Shown here one piece after another: positions 37,673-48,520 of a stretch of 64,000 nucleotides of DNA. The DNA is from Agelaius tricolor (lineage: Eukaryota > Chordata > Aves > Passeriformes > Icteridae): contig JALJCS010000037.1 of NCBI GenBank assembly GCA_023055355.1, forward strand, positions 3,906,001-3,970,000, given 5' to 3'. The position numbers and the translations under genes were made by a program. Below the pieces are notes generated by a model. That model was not told the DNA's origin, ran no database searches, and saw nothing but the letters and a program-made list of their open reading frames with translations. Every line of letters begins with the position of its first letter. Position 1 is the first letter of the stretch.

Positions 37673-38859
37673 TCTGTAAAGCTCAAGGGTGACAAACTGA
37701 GAGGGAAACCCAAGCTCAGGAAGTGCCCAGTTTTTGGCTGTTAACACACACACGCTCTATTCAGGCTCTGCAGAAGTTGCCAAGAAGCACACCAAAAAAT
37801 CCAGTTCTCCCTTGAACTAAGAGAGGATTTGACCTGACCTGGGGACCAGCACCTCTCTTTGATCATTGTTCACCAAGTGAGACTCATGCCAACTCACCCT
37901 CAGCAGGCAGTGCAGGAGCATGGAGCTGACAGAGGCAGAGCTGCTTTCTGCCCTGTGTTTTTCTGCTTTGCAGAGGGAAATCCTCCACCTCTGCTGAATC
38001 ACCAGCCAGCTCTTGCTATCCAGTCAATTATTTCAGAGCTATTGCACCTGCTATCCCTTCATTACTTTATTACTTCTGCTTGAATGGGGAAAACAACATC
38101 ATAAACCCTGTGTATAAATCACTCTCCTAGAATAACAGCCAAGGAAATAGTACAGAATTCATTTGGTCCATCCCTCTGCTCAGCACTAAGCATTACTCCA
38201 CTGATCATTTTAGAAGAGGTTATAAAAACAAGTAACAATCTTTTAGTCTTTCTGGAGAGCAGAATGAGCTTGTTCTCACTGCAATTGCTGCCATTTCAGT
38301 TCAGTCCCAGTTGCTCTGTTCCAGTATGGTGAGCAGCATCTGCCCTTTCCAGCACAAGACAACTTTATACATCTGAAAATAGCTACCATGTCTTCCCTTA
38401 ACCTTCTATGGGCTTTTTGTCTTTATAGGTCAGTATTTCTAACCAGCACTCAGCTGCCTCCTTGTGATCCAGACTCTCCTCCTTTGGTCTGCCTCTGCCT
38501 TCAGATGTGCTGCCAAAGGCTGGTGCTGAAGCTTTTCCAGCATCAAGGAGAATGTCAGAATTTCTTCACTCCAAAAAGCATTCTGTTATCATAGTTTAGG
38601 GGTTTTTGCAACTGTGGGACACTGTCCAGGCATGGGCAGCTTTTGATCCTCTAATGCCTGGATTCTTTTTCTAATCAAGTGAACCATCCCCTGTCCTCTG
38701 CACAACATTTATCAGTTTCCAGCTCAAGCATTTCTCTCCAGTAAAATCCTTTAAAGTTTACTATGGCTGTTCTGGTTGTCTCTCAAATTTCTACCCTATA
38801 GTTTTGCTCTATCACTTCAATTCTCTCTCACTTCTGTCCTTCCTCTCTTACCTGCATCC

Positions 38860-39425
38860 AAAGCACTGTGGGCAGCAGGGCAGGGGGGATTGTGCCCTGT
38901 GCCCTGTGCTCAGGTGAGACCCCACCTGCAGAGCTGCCCCAGCCCTGGCCCAGCACAGGCAGGAGCTGGAGCTGCTGCAGAGATCCAGAGTAGGCACCAG
39001 GGGGATCAGGGGATGGAGCAGCTCTGCTGGGAGGAGAGGCTGGGACAGCTGGGATTGTTCACCTGCACAGGAGAAGCTTTGGGGGGACCTCAGTGTGGCC
39101 TTGCAGGGGCTGGAGGGGCTCCAGGAGAGCTGGAGAGGGACTGGGGACAAGGGATGGAGGGACAGGACCCAGGGAATGGCTCCCATGCCAGAGTGCAGGG
39201 CTGGATGGGATATTGGGAATTAGGAATTGTTCCCTGTGAGGGTGGGCAGGCCCTGGCACAGGGTGCCCAGAGCAGCTGGGGCTGCCCCTGGATCCCTGGC
39301 AGTGCCCAAGGCCAGGCTGGACAGGGCTGGGAGCACCTGGGACAGTGGGAGGTGTCCCTGCCATGGCAGGGGTGGCACTGGACGGGCCCTAAAGTTCCTT
39401 CCAACCCAAAGCATTTCCTGATGGA
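38860..39425 (+). mobile_element. CR1 LINE 3' fragment, longest young copy
   Basis: About 565 bp from the GGGGGGATTGTGCCCTGTGC block through CCCAGCACAGGCAGGAGC to AAAGTTCCTTCCAACCC. It gives a 228-codon open frame on the plus strand with no LINE protein similarity that I can see; this is 3' untranslated CR1 sequence. Confidence 0.92.
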
Positions 39426-40084
39426 CTTAACAGACAAAAAAGAAAACACACAAGGACTATGAAATCTTATTAAAATATTTTACCTAAAGTTTTTAAGACA
39501 GTCTGAAGGCATTAACTGCATAAATCACCTACAGAAAGTCAATCTTATGTTCCTCTTTCTATTTCTAGTGGGGTTCTAAAACAATCCCATAGGAAAAAAA
39601 ATGCAAGTTCTCACATTTTACACCAGTTCAACATCTACTTAGAATTTCGAGACCTCACACAGCAGCACGAATGTGTCTTTTTAACAACCTGTGTTGCAAC
39701 ACATTTCCTTAAAATATCTATTTTAGCATTTTGTTTCATTGCAACTAATCAGCCAGACTATAGGCAACTCTAGAGAAAACTGATTCCATACTGAAAAAGG
39801 TCAGGAATTTGAGGCTGATGGGCTTTACTCTTTATACATGGGAAGACGTTTGAATTCTAATACAAATAAATGTTTTGAATTGTGCTATAAATGTAACACT
39901 CAAGCTCAATTTTAACTGCAAAGCAAAGAGATTCACAGCTCCACAGAGATCACTGTTCAGGGGAAAACAGCTCTGCCAGCTGGCAGAAAGGGAAGAGAGA
40001 CACTGAAATAAATTCCTGCCCCAGATAAAGAGGCAGAATTAGAACCCAGCCTTAGTGCAGAGCAGTGCTCAAGGCATTGCTCAG

Positions 40085-40205
40085 TGTTTAGGCCAGGCTG
40101 GATAGGCTTGGAGCAACCAGGTCTAGGGGAAGGTTCCCTGCCCATGGCAGGGGTGGAACAGGATAAATTTTAAGGTCCCTTCCAACCCAAACTAGTCTGT
40201 GACAC
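40085..40205 (+). mobile_element. CR1 LINE 3' fragment
   Basis: A short copy with GCCAGGCTGGATAGGCTTGG and the end AAGGTCCCTTCCAACCC. 5' truncated and moderately diverged. Confidence 0.82.
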
Positions 40206-41185
40206 TGGAAATTTACAGTCTGTATGTTTAGCAGTTACATTTAAAATCACCCACTACACAAGCAGAAAGGTGGGTTTGAATCCTCCCTGGGTCATTCCCT
40301 CCCTCCTGGGTCAGTCACAAGGACAGGGATGGTTGACAGCAGCCCCACAGTGGATGTCACATGTTTGGGATGTCCCCAGTTTGTGGGGAGCTCTGTACTG
40401 AGCTCCCAGATCATGAACCTGGGCAGGGAATCACATTAAATGGAGAGGAATAAACTCACAGGTCTGTTCAAGTGAGTTCCAGGGACCAGAAGTGCCTTAA
40501 TAAGCCCCAACAGAAATTCAGAAACACTTCAGCAAAAATCATCTTTACAGGGAAACCAGAAAGATTATTTTTCATGGACATAACTTCTGAACACTTATTG
40601 TCATAATTAAATTCTGGCAATAACACAGAAAAAACTTCACCATTTTGGTACTATGAAAATGCCTGAATTGAGGTTTTATATTGTACAGTTTAAAAAAAAA
40701 AGTTATTATAGGTGCTAGGAAAGCAATAGAATTTAAAACAGGTTTATTTAAAGTATTTAAATCAGGTTTATTACTTTTGGAGGATTTTTTCAAAGAATGC
40801 TGATTTTAAAAAAAACCTAGGTCTTCAAGACAGCAAAATGACAAATCAGAAATAATGTGAAGTAACAGCATTAAAGAATTGCCTGTAAGGCCAATGCAAT
40901 GATTTAGTGCTTAGTATAATGTCCCTGATGCACTTAGGGACAAAAGAATTAAATTTCAAGTCCGTCAGTCTCCAAATTTGCAGGAGAGAGATATAATGTC
41001 AAGTGAATTAAAGAAGATGGATGAGCTGATGGATTCCAAGAGAGCAATCAGAGTCTTCAGGACAGACAGATTTGGCAGCTGCAGAAGGAGGATTGACAAC
41101 CTAAAATGGCAGGAAGAGGGAACCCACCCCCAAATATCAAAGCTGTGGCAATAAAGGTACAGAGAACCAAGGGTGGAGCCTTGGA

Positions 41186-41285
41186 GATAACTGGGATGGA
41201 GATGATAACTGGGATGGAGATAACTGAGTTGGAGATAACTGTGAGAGAGATAACTGGGATGGAGATAACTGGGATGGAGATAACT
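41186..41285. repeat. 15-bp tandem repeat
   Basis: About six copies of ATAACTGGGATGGAG with variants (GAGTTGGAG, GTGAGAGAG). It keeps frames open on both strands. Confidence 0.9.
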
Positions 41286-41656
41286 TCCCTTCCTCTGAGC
41301 CCCAGGAGGAGGAGGAATGAATAACATTTTTTAAGGGATTTTAGAAGCCAAACTTGCATTTCCCATCAGTAGCACTAAGTGATTTCCACTTTGCTAACAT
41401 CCTGCATTTAAGCAGAACTCCTCCCAGATACACAAAGCAGCCCTGCAATAAAAACCTGCTACAATTGATGAGAGGACAGAGCAAGGAAAGCTGCTGGAAG
41501 TCTGGGATGGATCCGCTCAGGCAGACAAGGAGCACGCGATGTTTCCTCAGAATTCATCAATCACTCAGAAAACCCAGAGGATGTGGTGCTAACAGGCAGC
41601 TGGAGCCTCCCAGACATCCTTGGAGAGAGACAGGAAAATGCTTTTAATTCCCTTAC

Positions 41657-41770
41657 CTGGGGGAATTTGCGTTTGATGGAGATCAGGGCCCCCTCGGGGA
41701 GCTTGGCCAGCTCCGAGTCCCGCACCGCGTGCACCGTGGTGGCTCTGGGCTGGTGGGTCAGGGCCTCCAC
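41657..41770 (-). CDS. PNPLA7: PNPLA7 exon C: end of CNB-like domain
   Basis: A 114-bp phase-0 exon of 38 codons beginning [18 protein letters not shown] and continuing [25 protein letters not shown] occupies the place of the R-A-A-T end of a phosphate-binding cassette, and the remainder is the closing helix of the CNB-like domain. The acceptor is TGTGTTGCAG above 41770 and the donor GTAAGG below 41657. The upstream intron is occupied, from about 14 bp outside the exon, by a 640-bp minisatellite that reads CTCTGTCCCTG on the gene strand and so supplies the pyrimidine tract. Its neighbours on either side are introns of about 13 kb, and the protein reads straight across both. Confidence 0.95.
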
Positions 41771-41783
41771 CTGCAACACAGGG

Positions 41784-42428
41784 ACAGAATCAGGGACAGG
41801 GACAGGGCATCAGGGACAGAGAGAGCACCAGGAACAGCTTCAGGGACAGGGACAGAGCATCAGGGACAGAGCTTCAGGGACAGAGCATCAGAGACAGCAC
41901 CAGAGCATCAGGGACAGAGCACAGGGACAGGGACAGAGCACAGGGACAGAATTAGGGAGAGAGCACAGGGACAGCACCAGAGCATCAGGGACAGAGCACA
42001 GGGACAGAGCATCAGAGCACCAGAGAGAGCACCAGGGGCAGAGCTTCAGGGACAGAGCACAGGGACAGGGACAGAATCAGGGACAGAGCACAGGGACAGC
42101 TTCTGGGACAGAGAGAGCACCAGGGGCAGAGCTTCAGGGACAGCACGAGGGACAGAGAGAGCACCAGGGACAGAGCATAGGGACAGCTTCAGGGACAGCA
42201 CCAGAGCATCAGGGACAGAGAGAGCACCAAGGACAGAGCACCAGAGCACCAGGGACAGAGAGAGCATCGGGACAGCATGAGGGACAGAGCATCAGGAACT
42301 GAGCTTCAGGGACAGAGAGAGCATCAGGGGCAGAGCACAGGGACAGAGAACCGGGGACAGAGCACCAGAGCACCAGGGACAGCATGAAGGACAGAGCAGA
42401 GGGACAGCATCAGAGCATGGGGACAGTT
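41784..42428. repeat. Purine-rich minisatellite beside the exon C acceptor
   Basis: About 640 bp of irregular tandem repeats built from CAGGGACAGAGCA, GAGAGCACCA and GCATCAGGGACAG words. Almost no pyrimidine runs occur on the plus strand, so the gene strand is pyrimidine-rich. It starts 14 bp outside exon C. The 239- and 183-codon frames across it (Gln/Arg/Thr-rich) are artefacts. Confidence 0.95.
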
Positions 42429-42837
42429 CCCAGCCTGTACCAAACACCAAACAGCAGCACCAAGGGGCTGAACCCTTCCCAAGGACCCCAGCTGCTCCCA
42501 CACACCTGGAGCAGAGCCCTGCCTGTCCCAGGGGTGGCACCCAGGGCACCACAGCTGCCACAACCATCTCTGCAGCCCAAATCCCTCTGCCATGGGGCAG
42601 CTGCAGTTTCTCACAGAAACAGCCCCAGGGAGCCCCCAGAGTGAAGTCAGCACCACAGCAGCCCTGAGGGCTTTCCACCCTCAGTGCTAATGGTGACAAA
42701 GCCAGGAAAACCCCGTTTCTCTACTTGCTCCCTCTTTCCTCAATGCCACCCTGAAACATTTCCATTTTACTTCAGGAAAATGAATAGCAATGACCTTGAA
42801 ATAATTGAGACTTCATAAAAACTAAAAAAAAAAGTGG

Positions 42838-42960
42838 TGAGAGCAGGCTGGGTGGGCCTTGAGCAACCTGGGCTGGTGAAAAGTGCCCCTGCCCATGACA
42901 GAGGTGGCAACAAGATGAGCTTGCAGGTCTCTTCCAACCCAAACTACCCAGGGATTCTAG
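42838..42960 (+). mobile_element. CR1 LINE 3' fragment
   Basis: A diverged copy recognised from GAGCAACCTGGGCTGGTG and the end CAGGTCTCTTCCAACCC plus GGGATTCT. An antisense copy follows 100 bp later. Confidence 0.75.
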
Positions 42961-43057
42961 GGGCAAATCAGCACATTTAAGCCAAAAATTAGCATTATTT
43001 TTTCACTATTTAAATTTTTTTTTTACATGTGTATGTTTGCCTGTGCTGTGTAAAGAG

Positions 43058-43190
43058 GAATGCCTGAATGGTTCAGGCTGGAAGGGAGCACTGGAGCTCA
43101 TCCAGTCCCACCTCCCTGCTCAAGCAGGCACTCAGGGCTGTGTCCAGACAAGGAAAATCCACACCAGAACACACCTCCCTGACCAGTGCC
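43058..43190 (-). mobile_element. CR1 LINE 3' fragment, degenerate
   Basis: An antisense copy recognised from GAATGGTTCAGGCTGGAAGG and GAGCTCATCCAGTCCCACC. Its far end is uncertain. Confidence 0.65.
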
Positions 43191-43894
43191 CGATTATTCC
43201 ACCTAGAAACATCTATTTTATTGACAGTAGAAGTATAAAGAAGATGGTGACACAAAGAGAGTTATACAAAGATTTGCTCCTTTATGGAGATTCTGCCACC
43301 ATATAAAACAACCTGGGGTAAAAAACCCAAAATGCAGCTGCTGCCCAAATCCCCACCTGCCCCAGAGCTGCCACTGCCTCTTGTGCTGTGTGGAAATGCA
43401 GAAATGCAATTTCCTGCTGAAGTCTCTCCTCATGGCCAGTGCCTTATCCTGCAGCACCACTGGGGCCACAGCCTTTACAGCCTGGTGCTCCATCCTGGCA
43501 GTTCCAGCAGCAGACAACTTTTACTGGGCTTAAAATCCATGGATCAGCCATTTCCAAAAGAATGGTTGTTGCTGTAGCAGCTGTAATTACCGAGGTTAAA
43601 ACACAAACAGAAAAATCCCTCCCTAACTGCAATTTACTCACATTTCAAATCAAAGTGAACATGACTTTGCATTTTTAATTTTCCACTAGAAAAAGAAATA
43701 AATAATAAATCAGCCTAGAGCTGTTTGAGTTGTTTAGAGGTTGGGAGGTTGATGGTTTTATTTGTTTGATTGATTTTTGGGGCTTTTTTTCATTATTTTT
43801 TTTAAAGCTTATATTGACAGCATATTCCAACAGAAGCAATTAATTCCTCACACTACTATGGGCTCAGACACACAAAATGAGCACCAGATATGTA

Positions 43895-44035
43895 ATAATA
43901 ATAGTATAATTTGGATATATTATAATATATATATTTTATATATATTATATATATATTATACTATATTATTATATAATATTATATATAATTATGATTTTGA
44001 TATATTATACAATAATAATAGTAATAGTAATAGTA

Positions 44036-44092
<57 letters not shown>

Positions 44093-44095
44093 TTT
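43895..44095. repeat. AT-rich microsatellite with a (TAA)n tract
   Basis: AT/TATA alternation to about 44000, then an ATAGTA phase, and from about 44030 a nearly pure TAA array of some 20 units. Strongly self-complementary in the AT part. Confidence 0.97.
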
Positions 44096-45154
44096 TAAAT
44101 GCCTTGTGGAAAACACACAGCTCAGTGATCCCACTTCCACTCACAAAATGGATAATCCAGCCAAGCAGAATATCTTGAGCTCAAAAACTTGCCATTAGTC
44201 CAGAAAACTGAGATCAACTTGCCAAGATTAACTTGAATTTCACCAGCACCAACTGCTCTGCATGCAAAACTGCACAGGGAAATTTAAAGCACCTTCATTT
44301 TGCAAACCCCAGCTTTTGTTTTTTGCTCAGGTTCCAGGGATATTTTGTTCTGTCATCACATTTTAAACTAATTATATAAAAGGGCAAAAAAAGTCATCTT
44401 TGTACATACATTTATGGAGAAACAAACCTTCTAAAGGCTCCCCAAAGGGCTGTATAAGATGTTCTGGTTTATCTCCCTCCCCTATTACCAGCTTTTTATC
44501 ACAGGTTCTTGGCTCTGTAATTTACCTTCCTTCTCCTGAAAGGAGGTTAAGAGTTTCAGCTGTTAAAATCAAACCTTTCCTCTCAGCTCTTGACTGAGTT
44601 TAATTTGTATCAAGAAGAAAAACGCTCAAACTGTCCGAGATCCTTTGCCACAATTTCTGTGATATATGAGAGCATAAAACCAACTGTTCTCCAAGGGGCT
44701 CCTGAGCCTTTCAGAAAAGATGAAATTTGTAAATTTGTAGAAAAGGCAATTAAATTTTAACTTTAAACACGGCCACAGGGAGGGGTTTTGAGCTCCCAAG
44801 TGGAACTTTGTCTTTTTGACAGAGCAGAGGGCACAGGGAGACCTTTTCCAAACCTCCTTCCCAAGGAGCCATTCAAATACCCAGATTTGCACCACCACCA
44901 GTCCCAGAGACCCCTGCAAGTGCTGACTGCAATTCCCAGTGATTACAGAAACTGGACCTTGGACTGTTCTTGCATACAGGTACTATGGAAATTGATATTT
45001 TCATTTAAATACACCCCAGTGTTCCAGCATGGAAAATATCTGGGTCCCAGACACTGTATACAAGGAAATTCACACTGTGCTTTCCCCTTGGGTATAATCA
45101 TCTGAGTTCCCAATCTCTGTATTTATTAATAGTCCCCATTATTCACTTATTAAT

Positions 45155-45318
45155 TATCCCAGAGCAGCTGGGGCTGCCCCTGGATCCCTGGCAGTGCCCA
45201 AGGCCAGGCTGGACAGGGCTGGGAGCACCTGGGACAGTGGGAGGTGTCCCTGCCATGGCAGGGCTGGCACTGGATGGGCTTTAAGGTCCCTTCTCACCTA
45301 AATAATTCTGGGATTCAA
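45155..45318 (+). mobile_element. CR1 LINE 3' fragment, young copy
   Basis: Sharply 5' truncated at CCCAGAGCAGCTGGGGCTGC, with a nearly consensus core, ending AATAATTCTGGGATTC. Confidence 0.9.
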
Positions 45319-46974
45319 TAATTAATGAAATACTTCCTCTTCACTGAAGTGTGAGGGCTCTCATTTGGATCATCTGCAGGATGATTCTCAACTTTCACCA
45401 CACTTTCCCCTCTTCACACCCTGTGGTTTTAGAGCCTTTTTTGCACTGATTCTACATTTTCTGCTCATGGAAATCTGCCAAACCCACTTGGTTTTGGTTA
45501 TTCCCATCTCCTTTGGAGATCAAAAACATTCCAACATTGAGTTGCAGCTCTCCCCTGAAAATAACACTTTTTTTACTTTGTATTTTTAATAAACCATTTG
45601 AGGTATCAACTGTTCAGAGGTTAGGATATTTTTCTTCTTGCTTAGGAAAAACCAGAAGTCTCATACCATTTAAGTATTTAAAATCATTTCTATCTTAAAC
45701 CACGTTCAAATCCTTGGACTCCTCTGCCCAGTGAACCTTTGGAACAGGTTTTCTTGTTTTTCCAGGTTTGTAAAAGTACAAGACTCAGAGATCCAGCTTG
45801 AACTTCAAAATGAACAAAATCCACTTGTGCTCAGAAGACCATAGCATTATTTCCTTGGTCACAAAAAGGGAAATTTAACATTCTGATCACCCACCACAGC
45901 TGCAGCAAACAACACAAAACCACCCCCACAGTAACATTACTAACCAAATATTTCAAGATCTTTCAGATTATTATCTTTCAGATAATAGTATTATTATCTT
46001 TCAGATCTTATTGAACCTGACTGGAGAGAATGTTTATTTAGATATTTGGTTTCATAATCACCCAAGGTTCTCTCTTGAGCTCCTTCCCAGACTTCCATTA
46101 GCATCACTCATCCTCAGCAGCATGAGCACAGCATTTGCTCCAGTGCAGAAAGAACCTGTGGAATCTTTCCCACTTCACCTCAGGCCAACACAACCCTTCT
46201 CTTGCCCGAGGCAATTGTACCTCTTTGTTCTTCTCATGTCACATCCACTCCTCCTCCTCCTTCCTCACCAGCTTCTAAGTAAGTTCCACCTCACTGCCCA
46301 TTTCTGGGCTCCTCTCTCAGTTTCCTGCATTTGCCTTTGTTGTTGCTGTTCTCTCTCCCTCCAAGAATTCTCTGCTTTTCCTGGAGTTCCCTCACTGCTG
46401 AGCCCACCCTGTCCTTGCTCAGCCTGGACTGGCTGCTCTTCTCTTTGCCTCCTCATTATCTGGTGTTGTTTGGTTTTCTCTCAAGCAATAAACTCAGCAG
46501 GCCCACACTGCAGTGCTAATTTCACTTGGAACTCCATCCCTCTGAAATCCTGCTGTGCTTTGTTTTAGCAGCCCTACAAAAATGCTGAATGTTCCCTTCA
46601 CCACTCCCCTGTCTCCAAGGTCAACCCCTTGGCTCCTCATCCTCAAAATCCCTCTGTATCTCCAGCCCACCCTCAGAAATCTGTCATCCATCACTGCCTT
46701 CACTTTCACTCCCTCTAATTTGGGGGAATTGCACAGGAACAGTGTCTCAAATGCTGGAACAATTCGAATGAGAGAGCACAGAACCATTTCCAGTGTTACA
46801 CACCCCATGGTTCTGGATAACTGATCATGATATGGCCATGGGTGAGAGCCCTCCTGCATTGCTGTGCTTCTGTTGTTCCTAACACAAAACAAATAAAACA
46901 CCCCAGCCCCCCTAAAAAAAAACCCTAAAACCAGACCTGTGCTCTTTGTGCTGTTCCACTGAATTCTGACAGGG

Positions 46975-47065
46975 AGGGGTTTTGAGCAATCAAGTGAAAG
47001 GGGCAGAAGGATGGAACTGGATGAGTTTTAAGGTCCTTTTAAAGCCAAACCAGTCTGCAATTCCA
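46975..47065 (+). mobile_element. CR1 LINE 3' remnant, weak
   Basis: Only GATGAGTTTTAAGGTCC and a following CCAAACCAGTCTGC resemble a CR1 end. Kept at low confidence. Confidence 0.45.
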
Positions 47066-48014
47066 TTATTCCCACACCTTCTCTTAGCTCAGTATCAAAG
47101 AGTGACAAAAGCAGGTTTTGCTGCCTCCATCCCATACGATGCACATGATTCACAACCCTGCCTTACAAGTTCTTTCTGAAGAAAAAGTGTTGCTGTAAAT
47201 TTTTTACAGGGAGGGGAAAAGCAATTTATACTCTCATGACCTCTTTTGACTTCATTTCCAACAGTCTTTCCTAACAGTTCTTTACAGCTTTCCAAATGAC
47301 ACAGTTGGGAAGTGAAAACCAGCAAGTGGCATATTCTGCCAGTTGCTCTAAGTACAAATTCCTTTCTGAGCTGCATTCAAGAAATCACTTTATTTGCTTA
47401 ATTTTTGGTGTGTGCACAGCCCCAGTGTGTTGAGCACAGTTCTGCTGCTCAGGCTTCAGTATCCCTGAGACTTCCTGGAGCAAACTGGGGCTGGTGCAGG
47501 GCAGGCAATTCGCTGGCAGGACAATGTTGCTTCTCCAGACAAATTTACCAAACTGTTGGGTGACTTTTCTCACAGGCAGCAGCCACTAAAAATGCAGATT
47601 ATTTCCAAGTAGTTTCTTGTGGAGATTATTTCTTTTCAAGTGAGATTTCAAGCAGATCTAGTGCATGAGGAGACACGTCCAGTGCAATGTTCAGAGCCAC
47701 AGGCCTGCTCTCCTCAGCCTCCAGCCAGGAGCACATTTACACCACTGGTTCTTCCCATCCCATCCATTTTGTAATACACTTCTTCAGTTCCTCTTCATTA
47801 TGGTCACTATTCCAACCAAGAATCTGTCATTCTCTCACACATCATATTTCTTCCTCTCCCATTGATTTTTCCTTGCTGCCAGCTCACAAAAAGCAGCAAT
47901 CTCTCCTCACCAAGGGAAGCCTCCTTCAGACCCTTGTGTAAGAGCACACAGGGGAAAGCACCAGGTACAAGGAGACCCTGGGAAGCAGGTGAGGACCCCA
48001 AGGATTATTAAATT

Positions 48015-48520
48015 ATGCAGCTTAAACTGTGTCCAGTCCTGGCCCCTCAGGTTGGGAAGGACATTGAGGACCTGGAGCGTGTCCAGAGGGGGCAACGAGG
48101 CTGGAGAGGGGCTGGGAACACAAACCCTGTGAGGAAGCCCTGAGGGAGCTGGGGGTGCTCAGCCTGGAGCAAAGGAGACTCAGGGCTGCCCCCATCACTG
48201 CACAGCTCCTGAAAGGTGCCTGTGCTCAGCTGGGGCTGGGCTCTTTCTCCAGCAGCACTGACACAACCAGAGCACACAGCCTCAAGCTGTGCCAAGGGAA
48301 ATTCAGGTTGGGTATCAGGAAAAAGTTTTTTACAGAAGGAGTGATAAAGTTCTGGAATGGCTGCCCAGGGAGGTGGTGGAGTCCCCATCCCTGGGGGTGT
48401 TTAACAAAGCCTGGATGTGGCACTGGGTGCCAGGGTTGAGTTGAGGGGTTGGGGCTGGGTTGGACTCGATGGTCTTCAAGGTCTCTTCAATCTGGTGGCT
48501 CTGTGAGTTCTGTGAAACTC
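48015..48520 (+). mobile_element. CR1 LINE 3' fragment, classical subfamily
   Basis: About 500 bp with CTGTGTCCAGTCCTGGCCCC, GAGGGAGCTGGGGGTGCTCAG, GGAATGGCTGCCCAGGGAGG and the end GACTCGATGGTCTTCAAGG. The best match here to the textbook chicken CR1 3' region, and probably an older copy. Confidence 0.92.

Larger units (their letters stand above)
28786..41656 (-). other. PNPLA7 intron C-D (12.9 kb)
   Basis: Phase-0 junction FPQ to VVTRL with no missing residues. It contains seven CR1 fragments in both orientations and a short 15-bp tandem repeat near 41.2 kb. Between these copies, notably 32000-34080 and 35170-37380, I see only unique sequence with chance open frames. Confidence 0.85.

Noticed and set aside
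38776..39462. 228-codon frame considered as a LINE protein
   Set aside because: It lies in CR1 3' untranslated sequence; no reverse-transcriptase or endonuclease motifs, and similar frames occur in the other CR1 copies.
41583..42302. 239-codon Gln/Arg/Thr/Ser-rich frame
   Set aside because: It runs antisense through exon C and then into the purine-rich minisatellite.
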